From Paradesertivirga sp966210515 (lineage in GTDB: Bacteria > Bacteroidota > Bacteroidia > Sphingobacteriales > Sphingobacteriaceae), in the NCBI GenBank assembly GCA_966210515.1, contig CBIHLM010000017.1:5615-69614 (forward strand): a stretch of DNA of 64,000 nt, written 5' to 3'. The position numbers were made by a program, and so were the translations under genes. Below, one piece after another: positions 1-8,146 of the stretch; positions within the stretch are counted from its first letter, which is position 1; every line of letters starts with the position of its first letter. Below the pieces are notes generated by a model that was given only the letters and a program-made list of their open reading frames with translations, was not told the origin of the DNA and ran no database searches.

Positions 1-330
1 AACCCCAATGCATTATATCCTAAGCTAACAAGCCTGGGTTTGGGAAGTCAAAATGTTCAAACGTCAACATTCTGGAACAGAAACGCGAGTTTCCTAAGGG
101 TTAAGAATGTACAGGTGGGTTATACCCTCCCTAAAAGTGCTATCCAAAAACTCAGTATAAGCCAATTGAGGCTTTTCTTCGGCGGACAAAATCTTTTTTC
201 GGCGAATCATTTTTATACCGGCTGGGATCCTGAAATGAGCCAAGGTGGAGGCGACCAACGGGGTGGCGATAATACTCCATTCTATCCAATCACAAGCGTC
301 TATACGTTTGGGATGAATGTTAAATTTTAA
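1..330 (+). CDS. SusC/RagA-type TonB-linked outer-membrane protein, C-terminal end only
   Basis: Only the last 109 residues of a SusC-like protein are in the window. The frame is open from base 1, so the gene begins upstream and no start codon is present here. Residues such as FLRVKNVQVGYTLPKS and LFFGGQNLFS are the typical last barrel strands of SusC proteins, and the protein ends in Phe after alternating hydrophobic residues, as outer-membrane barrels do. It would import glycan fragments across the outer membrane with TonB energy. The next gene, a SusD lipoprotein 196 bases downstream, is its expected partner. The substrate cannot be read from this piece. Confidence 0.9.
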   Translation, partial: NPNALYPKLTSLGLGSQNVQTSTFWNRNASFLRVKNVQVGYTLPKSAIQKLSISQLRLFFGGQNLFSANHFYTGWDPEMSQGGGDQRGGDNTPFYPITSVYTFGMNVKF

Positions 331-452
331 AGCTTAACGAACATTTTGAAAATAATTAAAATGAAACTTCGAGGAACCCCCGCTCAAAACGGAGACGTAA
401 AGATCAGGGGAAGACTCATTATCATTTATTAAAATAAAATTCTAATGAAACC

Positions 453-496
453 ATCATGAGCATCCCGTCATAAACCGAGATGAATATGCTCATGAT
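453..496. promoter_or_regulatory. Long inverted repeat in the SusC-SusD leader
   Basis: Arms ATCATGAGCAT (453-463) and ATGCTCATGAT (486-496) are perfect 11-base complements around a 22-base loop. The structure sits 31 bases before the SusD start. It could fold in mRNA and tune SusD relative to SusC, or stop part of the transcripts; there is no U-run, so a simple intrinsic terminator is unlikely. Confidence 0.4.
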
Positions 497-526
497 AGCT
501 TCATAGCCATTAAAAAAAATATTCAA

Positions 527-2158
527 ATGAAAAAGAGATATATCAATTCACGATTACCCAAAATATGGATTATTTTAGTTTTGCTGGCGACGTTTAGTTT
601 TGGCTGTAAAAAGGATTTTTTTGATAAACAACCTTTAGCTGAAGCTTCTGACGCAACTTTCTGGAAAACAGAAGGAGATGCTCAACTGGCACTTGTAGGA
701 TGTTATCACACAGGGGCTGGTTGGAAGGGTGAGGATTTTTGGACACCCAGATCCCTCTTATATCTTGACCTTATGGCAGGAAACGGCTCGGAAAAAGAAC
801 TCATTCCTGATCATGTAACTGATGGAACGCTAAACTCTGCATATTGGGTTACCGGCGCATACTGGCAGAATTCCTATCAGAAAATAACTACCTGCAATAA
901 CTTCCTGGATCATGTAGGTAATATAAATATGGATGCCTCAAAAAAGGCTGTTATGATTGCGGAAGTTCGTACGCTGAGGGCTTATGAGTATTTTAACCTG
1001 GCCCTATATTTTGGTGATGTCCCTTTAATACAGCATGTTCTTACAATTGCGGAAGCAAACAGCGTAAGCCGTACTCCGAAGGCGGATGTTTGGGCGTTTG
1101 TAGAAAAGGAGTTAAAAGAAAGCTATCCTGTTCTCCCGTCATCCCGACCTAATAGTGAAAATGGCAGGATCACATCAGCCGCTACTTTAGCAATATTGGG
1201 ACGCTTGCAAATGGCCCAGAAAAAATGGACTGAAGCTGCTACAAGTTATAAAACAATCATAGATTATAATCACTATGCTATTGATCCTAAGTTTAGAGAA
1301 TTATTCTTTGAGGCTAATGAATTAAGTAAAGAGTTTATCCTGACTTCACAATATCAAAAAGATGTTTATGGACATGTTCTTCTTACTTATATGCTACCGG
1401 AAACATGGGGAGGCTGGCATCAGTTTTCTCCTTATAACGAATTAGTTAAAGATTTTGAATGTACAGACGGCAAAACAATTGATGTTTCGCCCTTATACAA
1501 TCCGGCAGATCCGTACAATAATCGCGATCCAAGATTGGATGCTACTATCATGATTTCTGATCGGACTTCTTATAGAGGAAAAACGTATATATCCCGACCA
1601 GGAACCTCTTCTCCAGATAGGAAAGATAGGTATCCGGTATGGAGCGGATACTGTATCATGAAATTTCTGGAAGATGATCCTACACAAAATCAGTGGAGTT
1701 ACGGCGGTAATTTTTCAATAATCCGTTATGCGGAAGTTCTTTTAAGTTATCTGGAATCGAAATTAGAGTCGGGTGCAGCGATCGATCAGACATTGCTTAA
1801 TGAAACAATCAATAAGGTGCGTGGTCGCGCAGCTGTAAATATGCCAATGGTAACTACTACAGATCCTGTTGAATTAAGAAAAATTGTGAGAAGAGAACGT
1901 AGAGTTGAGTTCGCTTTTGAAGGCTTGAGATACTATGACATTCTTCGTTGGGGAATTGCTGCAACCGAGCTTAATCGTCAATTTACGGGAATGAAACTGA
2001 CAAATACCCCAGCAACTTTCACAGACTTTCCTGTGGATAGCGAAGGCTATTTTATTATGGGTAGAAGAAACTTCAAGGCAGGAACAAACGAGTTATGGCC
2101 TATCCCACAATCAGAACGGGATATTAATAAGAATTTAACACAGAATTTTGGTTATTAG
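527..2158 (+). CDS. SusD/RagB-family glycan-binding lipoprotein
   Basis: The 543-residue protein has a lipoprotein signal peptide with lipobox FSFGC (Cys27), followed by the acidic and aromatic start usual for SusD (KKDFFDKQPLAE). Mid regions (VRTLRAYEYFNLALYFGDVP, the TPR-like helices) and the C-terminal block RRERRVEFAFEGLRYYDILRW are SusD hallmarks, and the protein ends with the ELWPIPQSERDIN pattern. It sits on the cell surface as a lid on the SusC barrel and binds oligosaccharides. It follows the SusC tail on the same strand. Length is normal for the family. The glycan it binds is unknown. Confidence 0.95.
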   Translation: MKKRYINSRLPKIWIILVLLATFSFGCKKDFFDKQPLAEASDATFWKTEGDAQLALVGCYHTGAGWKGEDFWTPRSLLYLDLMAGNGSEKELIPDHVTDGTLNSAYWVTGAYWQNSYQKITTCNNFLDHVGNINMDASKKAVMIAEVRTLRAYEYFNLALYFGDVPLIQHVLTIAEANSVSRTPKADVWAFVEKELKESYPVLPSSRPNSENGRITSAATLAILGRLQMAQKKWTEAATSYKTIIDYNHYAIDPKFRELFFEANELSKEFILTSQYQKDVYGHVLLTYMLPETWGGWHQFSPYNELVKDFECTDGKTIDVSPLYNPADPYNNRDPRLDATIMISDRTSYRGKTYISRPGTSSPDRKDRYPVWSGYCIMKFLEDDPTQNQWSYGGNFSIIRYAEVLLSYLESKLESGAAIDQTLLNETINKVRGRAAVNMPMVTTTDPVELRKIVRRERRVEFAFEGLRYYDILRWGIAATELNRQFTGMKLTNTPATFTDFPVDSEGYFIMGRRNFKAGTNELWPIPQSERDINKNLTQNFGY

Positions 2159-2224
2159 CCTTATAATAAGCTAGCTTATACATAAGCATATCAAAAAGAT
2201 AATGGGATGACTGGTGTAGAGATA

Positions 2225-2497
2225 TGCGGTCTCCCATTATTTCTTATATAAGAACAAGCGCCGTTAATTTCTTTATTTACTTATTACAATTACACAATTA
2301 ATACTACAAGAAAGTTTTTTAGGAACCAACGCTTGAATGGTGGCGAGACTCTTCGTGAATTATCTGATGCTGCAAAGAAGCCAATTGCCCTTTTGAATTT
2401 ATTTCCCCATTCAGAGACTGGCTTAACCCAGATTCCTTACAAAAGCGAATGAGGTTTTTGTGAAACGAATGCAGGGTATCTTACAGAACTCCTCAAT
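2225..2497 (+). pseudogene. Decayed fragment of a GH29 alpha-L-fucosidase gene and its leader
   Basis: This stretch matches, with small changes, pieces of the intact GH29 gene at 15.3-15.9 kb. Shared words include TATGCGGTCTCCCA (leader), TTGAATGGTGGCGAGA/ctggaatggtggcgagat, GAATTATCTGATGC and GTTTTTGTGAAACGAATGCA. About 300 bases that encode the start of the catalytic domain are missing between the second and third of these, and several frameshifts and stops break the frame. It is therefore a dead copy, not a gene. It runs into the first codons of the 2460 open frame, which affects where the next gene should start. Confidence 0.75.
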
Positions 2498-2516
2498 CTT
2501 TGTCAAGAACCAGTTC

Positions 2517-3401
2517 ATGAGCCGAAGAATTTTAAAACACTCTTTTTCATTATTACACGTTGACCGTGTTAAACTAGACAACAAATGGAACTATACCAAC
2601 GTAATTAGTCCTTATTATCGCTTATACCTGATAGATGAAGGCGAAGGATTTATATCACACCTGGAAAACACGGTAAAGCTCGAAGCGGGTTATATATATC
2701 TTATCCCCAGCTTTACTTTATGTAATTTACACTGTTCTAGTTTTTTAAGCCAATACTTTGTACAGTTTTTTGAAGACTCGTCAGACGGTATCTCCTTATT
2801 CTATAATAACCGAACACTGATGAAATTAAAGGCAAGTTCACTGGATGTTGAAAACTTCAAGAGATTACTTACTATCAATCCAGGCAGAGGTATTAACCGG
2901 TCTTACAATCCAAGAGTTTATGAGAAAAACGCATATTATAAAGAATACCAAGAGTTAAATAACATGCAAAGCATGTCTTCTTTTATGGAAAGCCAGGGTA
3001 TTATTTTGCAATTAACATCAAGATTCCTCACCTCAGAAACTTTTAAGCAAAATAAACTCTGCTCAATTTCTTCAAAAATTTTAGATGCAATTAGTTACAT
3101 TCAGCTTAACCTTCAACAGAATCTTACTGTTGCTTTCTTAGCAGAAAGGGCGAACCACCATCCTGACTATTTCTCGAGATTATTTTGTCAATACACAGGC
3201 GATCGGCCTTTATCTTATATCAATGACAAGCGTATTGAAAGGGCACAGTACCTAATCACAACAACCAACATGCCTTACAGTGATATCGCAAAAGAAATAG
3301 GCTTTGAGCACCTGCCTTATTTTTCGAAGATTTTTAAAAAGCTTATAGGTATGACACCAAGTGAGTATAAAAGGAAAAACCAGAATATTAATACCGTTTA
3401 A
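2517..3401 (+). CDS. AraC-family transcriptional regulator
   Basis: The protein has an N-terminal ligand-binding (cupin-like) half and a C-terminal AraC DNA-binding domain with two helix-turn-helix motifs. The second is clear in YSDIAKEIGFEHLPYFSKIFKKLIGMTPSEYKR. An open frame reaches back to a GTG at 2460, but those first 19 codons lie in or beside the decayed GH29 fragment. The ATG at 2517 (MSRRILKHSF) is therefore the better start and gives 294 residues. The gene lies between two SusC/SusD sets and probably senses a sugar and controls one of them. It is convergent with the DUF4998 gene. Confidence 0.85.
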   Translation: MSRRILKHSFSLLHVDRVKLDNKWNYTNVISPYYRLYLIDEGEGFISHLENTVKLEAGYIYLIPSFTLCNLHCSSFLSQYFVQFFEDSSDGISLFYNNRTLMKLKASSLDVENFKRLLTINPGRGINRSYNPRVYEKNAYYKEYQELNNMQSMSSFMESQGIILQLTSRFLTSETFKQNKLCSISSKILDAISYIQLNLQQNLTVAFLAERANHHPDYFSRLFCQYTGDRPLSYINDKRIERAQYLITTTNMPYSDIAKEIGFEHLPYFSKIFKKLIGMTPSEYKRKNQNINTV

Positions 3402-3624
3402 AGGATTTGCCCTTAAAACTCGCTAAGACCGTTTGCAAATTGATATAAGTTCATAGAAGGAGCATACCTGAAAGGAAACATGTCAGGTTTATTTTAGCTG
3501 TCCTACTATCTTAAAAAAGACTCAATCCTTCTTCTCTCTGAATAATCCTTTATTATTGGGCATCATTCCTGTTACTGCTGAAATGTATACGAATTGTCGT
3601 CAAAAATCTTCTGCTTTAATTGAA

Positions 3625-3655
3625 AAGGAGACTACCTCTTTAAAGTAGCCTCCTT
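3625..3655. terminator. Hairpin between convergent genes
   Basis: Arms AAGGAGACTAC and GTAGCCTCCTT pair with one G-U over a 9-base loop. It lies between the AraC gene (plus) and the DUF4998 gene (minus), which end facing each other, so it may stop transcription from both sides. The rest of 3402-3698 shows no coding signal. Confidence 0.5.
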
Positions 3656-3698
3656 ACAAAGTATTCTCATTTTCATGAATGTGTAGTGCTTACGGGTG

Positions 3699-4886
3699 CT
3701 AATCCTTAAAAAGCCTTACCTTACTTATCCTAAGACTGGTATTTCTATTCGTGGACATTGTAGCAACAAATCCCAGCGCGACCTCTTTTCTTTCTGTTAA
3801 CACAAAAGAGACAGTTATATCTTTGCCGTTGAGAGAATTATTTGTCAGCCTATAAGAGCCTAAAGAGCCGGAAATAGCATTAACATCGGGAAGCGAGTTT
3901 CCCAAAGCCACGCTTGCATATGTGGCCTCGCATGTTCCATGTAGATTCGAAACGGAACTTACAAAACGGTAAGAACCCGGATCTAAAATTAAAGTCTGAA
4001 AAATCTTACCGTTGTTTATTGCAGCATTACTTCCCCAATATTCAAAAGAAAGGAAGCCAGCGCCGGCTGTATTGTTATTGTCGAAGCCACCCAGCCCAGA
4101 CTGGTTTTTTACAGGATCTGTAGTTATCCAATCTTGTAAAATCCCCCATCTTACCGGAACATTTACGCTCTTAAAGGGTGAACCAGCATTCTTCAAAGCT
4201 ATCTCATTAATAGCTTGCAATTTGATGGCAGAATAGAATGTATCTATAGCATTGCTATCAGGTAAAAAAATAGTTCGATAGCTCAAAGGTTGACTGTAGT
4301 CATAATCGGGCAACAGGGTAGTATTACCCTCTGCAGGTATCGTAAATTTCCTGGCAAGTCCCGATTTATTCAAATAGCTTAACTCTACTCCGACAGAGCT
4401 ACTTTCCGAACTAAGCCAACCTATTGAACTTGAACCATCTTGTTCCAGACGTAACATTTTTAACACGCGGCTAAGCAATGCATTTTCATAAACATTGCCA
4501 TAAACGGAGCCTGACACCAGAGATGCAATTGAAGAATTGCCATCCATATCAAAATTAAACAACTCAAAATTATAGTTGCCTTCTTCCAGGTTAGGAACTA
4601 TTACCGAAAACACCCTTGCGCCAGAAACGTTAGTATTTACAGGAACATCTAAATATTTAGTCCGGTTATTCCAATATATCTTTGTTTTAACGATTTTAGG
4701 GTCTGCAATTAATCTCCAGCTTAACTTCACCCTATTCCTGCCAGGGTAAAGCTTGACAGAATCTGCTTTTGGCATATAAAGGATTTCTTTACCATTAGTA
4801 AATTTCTTGTATTCGTCCATCTTAGAACAGCTTGAAAAAAAAGCTGCCAGTAAGATGACTATATATACATATTTCAAAGTTTTCAT
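3699..4886 (-). CDS. DUF4998/DUF5013-type surface lipoprotein of a polysaccharide utilisation locus
   Basis: The start is placed at MKTLKYVYIV (4886), not at the upstream 4913 codon, because this gives a clean lipoprotein signal with lipobox FFSSC (Cys20) and 395 residues. The N-terminal half, with PGRNRVKLSWRLIADP and a fibronectin-like fold pattern, resembles DUF4998. The C-terminal half, with WGILQDWITTDP and GFLSFEYWGS, resembles DUF5013. Proteins of this kind are surface glycan-binding accessories found downstream of SusD genes. It is the last gene of the minus-strand SusC-SusD-lipoprotein set. Binding specificity is not visible. Confidence 0.75.
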   Translation of the reverse strand: MKTLKYVYIVILLAAFFSSCSKMDEYKKFTNGKEILYMPKADSVKLYPGRNRVKLSWRLIADPKIVKTKIYWNNRTKYLDVPVNTNVSGARVFSVIVPNLEEGNYNFELFNFDMDGNSSIASLVSGSVYGNVYENALLSRVLKMLRLEQDGSSSIGWLSSESSSVGVELSYLNKSGLARKFTIPAEGNTTLLPDYDYSQPLSYRTIFLPDSNAIDTFYSAIKLQAINEIALKNAGSPFKSVNVPVRWGILQDWITTDPVKNQSGLGGFDNNNTAGAGFLSFEYWGSNAAINNGKIFQTLILDPGSYRFVSSVSNLHGTCEATYASVALGNSLPDVNAISGSLGSYRLTNNSLNGKDITVSFVLTERKEVALGFVATMSTNRNTSLRISKVRLFKD

Positions 4887-4988
4887 CCGAATTAATTTGT
4901 CTTTAAGTGGCAATCAAGTACATACTTGATAGTTTTCCATTGAGTTATTTGTTTAAATAGAAAGAAAGGATTGAATTTCATTTTACAA

Positions 4989-6167
4989 CTACTGATCGTT
5001 GCCATGAAAATTCATCTCCGAAATATGAGCGGCCAATCCTCCGGCTCCAACCCAGGCTTCCAAAATTCTCACTCGTATATACCGCACTTTTGGTGCATCC
5101 AGCGGAACCGTAAATTCTTCTCCTCTAGCAGCTGCCTGTACATCTTCATTCATATTAGACCCTGAAGGCGACCCTGAAGGCTTAACAGAGATGCAGGATT
5201 TAAGCATTACCCAATTATCCCAACTTCCATTTGAAGGAGGATTAGTTGAACCCCAAATTTCGTATCTCTTCGGATTGCCATGATTGTAGATCCAAACCCC
5301 TTGCCTTTGCCAAAGTGTAAAACGGCTTAATTTTGCGGTAACACCTAAATCAAAGGTGATATGCATTGGCATTCCTACATCCGCCGAATGCCACATGTTA
5401 CCTTCGGCGGTAATCTTGCCATCCCACATTCCCGGCATGGACAGTCCCCATCCGGTTGGCGCATCAGTGGGCAATGACACGGTTCTGAATTTGGTTCTGT
5501 CCAATAATTTTTCATAGATAGGGGTTAATGCTTTCTTCAGGGTGTCAGTCCGGTTACTCCACCGGTCCCTGATATATACCCCAAAAACCGTTTCTTTCGA
5601 TTCAAATCCACGTGATGCAAAGTTGACATTCTTTTGTTTGGTGTAATATGTCTCTTTAAGGTTCATATTACCGGTTGAATCCTTGAAGCAAATAACGACA
5701 GCGACTTCAGCCTCCGTTGGATTATCAAACTGTATATTAATGCCGCCAAAATCTTCTGCAAGACGCATGTTTTTGTAAATTCCCAGAATTGGGGGTTCCA
5801 GAGGCTTCACCTGGACAACTACAGGCGCCGATCTGTTTTCACTACGATCTACAGCATACAGGTTGACATTATACACGGAAGTATCAGCAAAACCATTAAC
5901 AATTAACGTACTCGTATAAGATGAAGCTTTGCTCTGGATTAACTTCCCATACTTGTTTGTATACTCGGCAACGACGTATAAAAGGTCCTTATCCGTTGGT
6001 AAGGAATAAGCTATTTTAACCGCCCCGGCCTGGCTTTCAACTACCGGGTTTGCAATAGTACCGGGAGCAGACTTGTCGCTTTCAATAGCCTTCAGTTCAT
6101 CTTCTTTGCAATTGCTGAATGCAATGGCAATAAGTATGAATAAAACAAAAAATACATTTCTTTTCAT
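4989..6167 (-). CDS. DUF4959/DUF5126/DUF5000-type glycan-binding lipoprotein
   Basis: Residues 1-20 form a lipoprotein signal (lipobox AFSNC, Cys20). Residues about 35-125 and 125-225 read as two immunoglobulin- or fibronectin-like domains. The last 150 residues, with WHSADVGMPMHITFDLG, LSRFTLWQRQG and VRYIRVRILEAW, are a galactose-binding, discoidin-like domain (DUF5000). It is probably a surface sugar-binding protein that helps the neighbouring SusD. It starts 16 bases after the SusD gene ends, so the two are likely co-transcribed. Confidence 0.8.
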   Translation of the reverse strand: MKRNVFFVLFILIAIAFSNCKEDELKAIESDKSAPGTIANPVVESQAGAVKIAYSLPTDKDLLYVVAEYTNKYGKLIQSKASSYTSTLIVNGFADTSVYNVNLYAVDRSENRSAPVVVQVKPLEPPILGIYKNMRLAEDFGGINIQFDNPTEAEVAVVICFKDSTGNMNLKETYYTKQKNVNFASRGFESKETVFGVYIRDRWSNRTDTLKKALTPIYEKLLDRTKFRTVSLPTDAPTGWGLSMPGMWDGKITAEGNMWHSADVGMPMHITFDLGVTAKLSRFTLWQRQGVWIYNHGNPKRYEIWGSTNPPSNGSWDNWVMLKSCISVKPSGSPSGSNMNEDVQAAARGEEFTVPLDAPKVRYIRVRILEAWVGAGGLAAHISEMNFHGNDQ

Positions 6168-6183
6168 TTCTTTAAGTTTTAAA

Positions 6184-8085
6184 TTACCATCCTTGGTTTT
6201 GAAGTATGTTCGGGTTAACGATAATATCGTGCTCCCTTATTGGCCAGAAATAATCTCTGGGGGCGATGAACTTCTGACTATAAAGCAATTTCGGTCTGTA
6301 ATAGGCAGCTTCCTCAGCCTGCTCGATATCCCAGCCTGCTACCGAGGCGTTCAAGGCAGCCGAAGCTTCTTTCCATCTGCGCAAATCCCAAAAACGTTGA
6401 CCTTCAAATGCCAGTTCGATCGCTCTCTCCCGATGAATAATTTCTCTCAGGCCCTCTTTGGTAGTGAATTTTGTAGGATTTGTAGAGAAGTTTGTCCATG
6501 AATTTTCCACTGTTGGAAGACCGGATCTGCTTCTAACTTTATTTAGATATTCCAACGCCTCAGCGTAAGGCTTGCCTGATTCATTCAATGCCTCCGCATA
6601 TAACAGGTATAAATCAGCGAGGCGAATCATAGGCCAGGGATAGAGTTCTGTAGTGTATGCCTGTCCATCCTGAATCACAAACTTCCAGTTAACAAGTTTT
6701 TTTGTAAAGTAGCCTGTAATTGAGTATCCAAAAGCTGACTTTCTGGATTGCGCCTGTCCTAGTTTTGCTTTTACATCCCAGGTCCGGTTCTGCATATACC
6801 ATATAGAGCCATCAAATGCCATGTCTGCATAAAACCGTGCTTCCCTGTTAAAATGCAGGTATGCGGTAGTATAGCCGTTTAGAATATAGTTTTTATCATT
6901 CCCTTCAGCTTTTTTAAGACTGTACCTTTCTGCATAATCCCATTCTTTATCCTCTGTGATGGGCACTCCGTTTTCGGTATAAAACAGTTCAGCCATTTTC
7001 AAGGTGGGGGCCAGTTGTCCCAGCGCAGATTCGTTGGTGGTTCTGCCTGGATCAAGCCTTGGCATTGCCTGTGTCTGAATTCTACCCAGCTGCGAGTTGC
7101 TATATCCCCAAATCAGTTCAGCGTTCCATGGCTCGGTCACGCTATTGCGGATAGTCATTTGTCTTTTGAGTGTATCCGGAATGTTTACCAGGCTGCTGTT
7201 GAATTCATAAAGCTTTAATCCGGCCGTTTCGCATTCTGTAATCGCTTCCTTGCAGGCCTTTGCGGCCTGTACCCATTTTTCAGCATCGTACTGTGTGTTG
7301 AAAAGCTGCGAGCCGTCTGCATTCTTCAACTGTCCATAATCTGAATTGCCATTAAATAAAGGGCTGGCAGCCATAACCAGAGTCTTAGCTTTGAGAGACA
7401 GCGCGGCGGGCTTAGTTGCATGCCCAAGCTCTGAAGAACGGTTGGCTATTTTTGATGGAAGATTAGTAGCTGCAGAATCTAATAATGCAACTATATAATT
7501 AACCACCTTGTCAACAGGGTCCCGTCTAACCCGTACTTCTTCGGTTGAAGCCGAAATGGGAATATTTTTATCAATAACATGTATCGGTCCATACATCCTT
7601 AGAAGATAAAAATGGTAGTACGCCTTTAAAAACTGTACTTCTCCAATCCATCTCGTTTTCATTACCGGATCGAGGTCAACCACTTTATCGACATTGTCGA
7701 GAAAAATATTACAGTCACGCAGTGCCCTGAACAACGGCTGACCTCCGCGGTTTCCATCCCAATAATTTAAGAAAGGATCAACGATGTTCTGGTTTCCTCG
7801 TGCAATTTGTTGCGGATCTACCGGAAGACGGCTTAGCGAAGTAATAGGCCAGTATGTCCAAAATTCGTCTCCAGCCAAAATAGCCGGATTAACATAGATG
7901 TCACTCTCATTTGGAAGATATGAGTAACAGGTGAACAGAAATTTTTCTGCCTCTATACGGTTCGTGAAAGCATTGTCGATTGTTGCCACATTATCAGGCA
8001 CCACATCTAAAAAATCGTTCTTACAAGATGACATGATAGCCATGCACAGAACCAGAATTTGTATTTTGATATTTCGAATTGCCAT
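6184..8085 (-). CDS. SusD/RagB-family glycan-binding lipoprotein
   Basis: The open frame extends to 8211, but that would overlap the end of the SusC gene. The ATG at 8085 gives a proper lipoprotein signal (lipobox IMSSC, Cys21) and a 633-residue protein. SusD features include VQFLKAYYHFYLLRMYGP, the tetratricopeptide-like helices, IHRERAIELAFEGQRFWDLRRW near residue 545, and the final YFWPIREHDIIVNPNI. It should pair with the SusC protein encoded 61 bases upstream. Its larger size than the first SusD suggests a larger or different glycan. Confidence 0.93.
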   Translation of the reverse strand: MAIRNIKIQILVLCMAIMSSCKNDFLDVVPDNVATIDNAFTNRIEAEKFLFTCYSYLPNESDIYVNPAILAGDEFWTYWPITSLSRLPVDPQQIARGNQNIVDPFLNYWDGNRGGQPLFRALRDCNIFLDNVDKVVDLDPVMKTRWIGEVQFLKAYYHFYLLRMYGPIHVIDKNIPISASTEEVRVRRDPVDKVVNYIVALLDSAATNLPSKIANRSSELGHATKPAALSLKAKTLVMAASPLFNGNSDYGQLKNADGSQLFNTQYDAEKWVQAAKACKEAITECETAGLKLYEFNSSLVNIPDTLKRQMTIRNSVTEPWNAELIWGYSNSQLGRIQTQAMPRLDPGRTTNESALGQLAPTLKMAELFYTENGVPITEDKEWDYAERYSLKKAEGNDKNYILNGYTTAYLHFNREARFYADMAFDGSIWYMQNRTWDVKAKLGQAQSRKSAFGYSITGYFTKKLVNWKFVIQDGQAYTTELYPWPMIRLADLYLLYAEALNESGKPYAEALEYLNKVRSRSGLPTVENSWTNFSTNPTKFTTKEGLREIIHRERAIELAFEGQRFWDLRRWKEASAALNASVAGWDIEQAEEAAYYRPKLLYSQKFIAPRDYFWPIREHDIIVNPNILQNQGW

Positions 8086-8146
8086 GTAATTATTTTTTGA
8101 TTTGGATTCTGTAAAACATTCCTTTACAGGGTTAATTTCTCTGATT

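Noticed and set aside
2460..2516. Start of the AraC gene at the GTG of 2460
   Set aside because: These codons lie in or directly beside the decayed GH29 copy; the ATG at 2517 is a better start.
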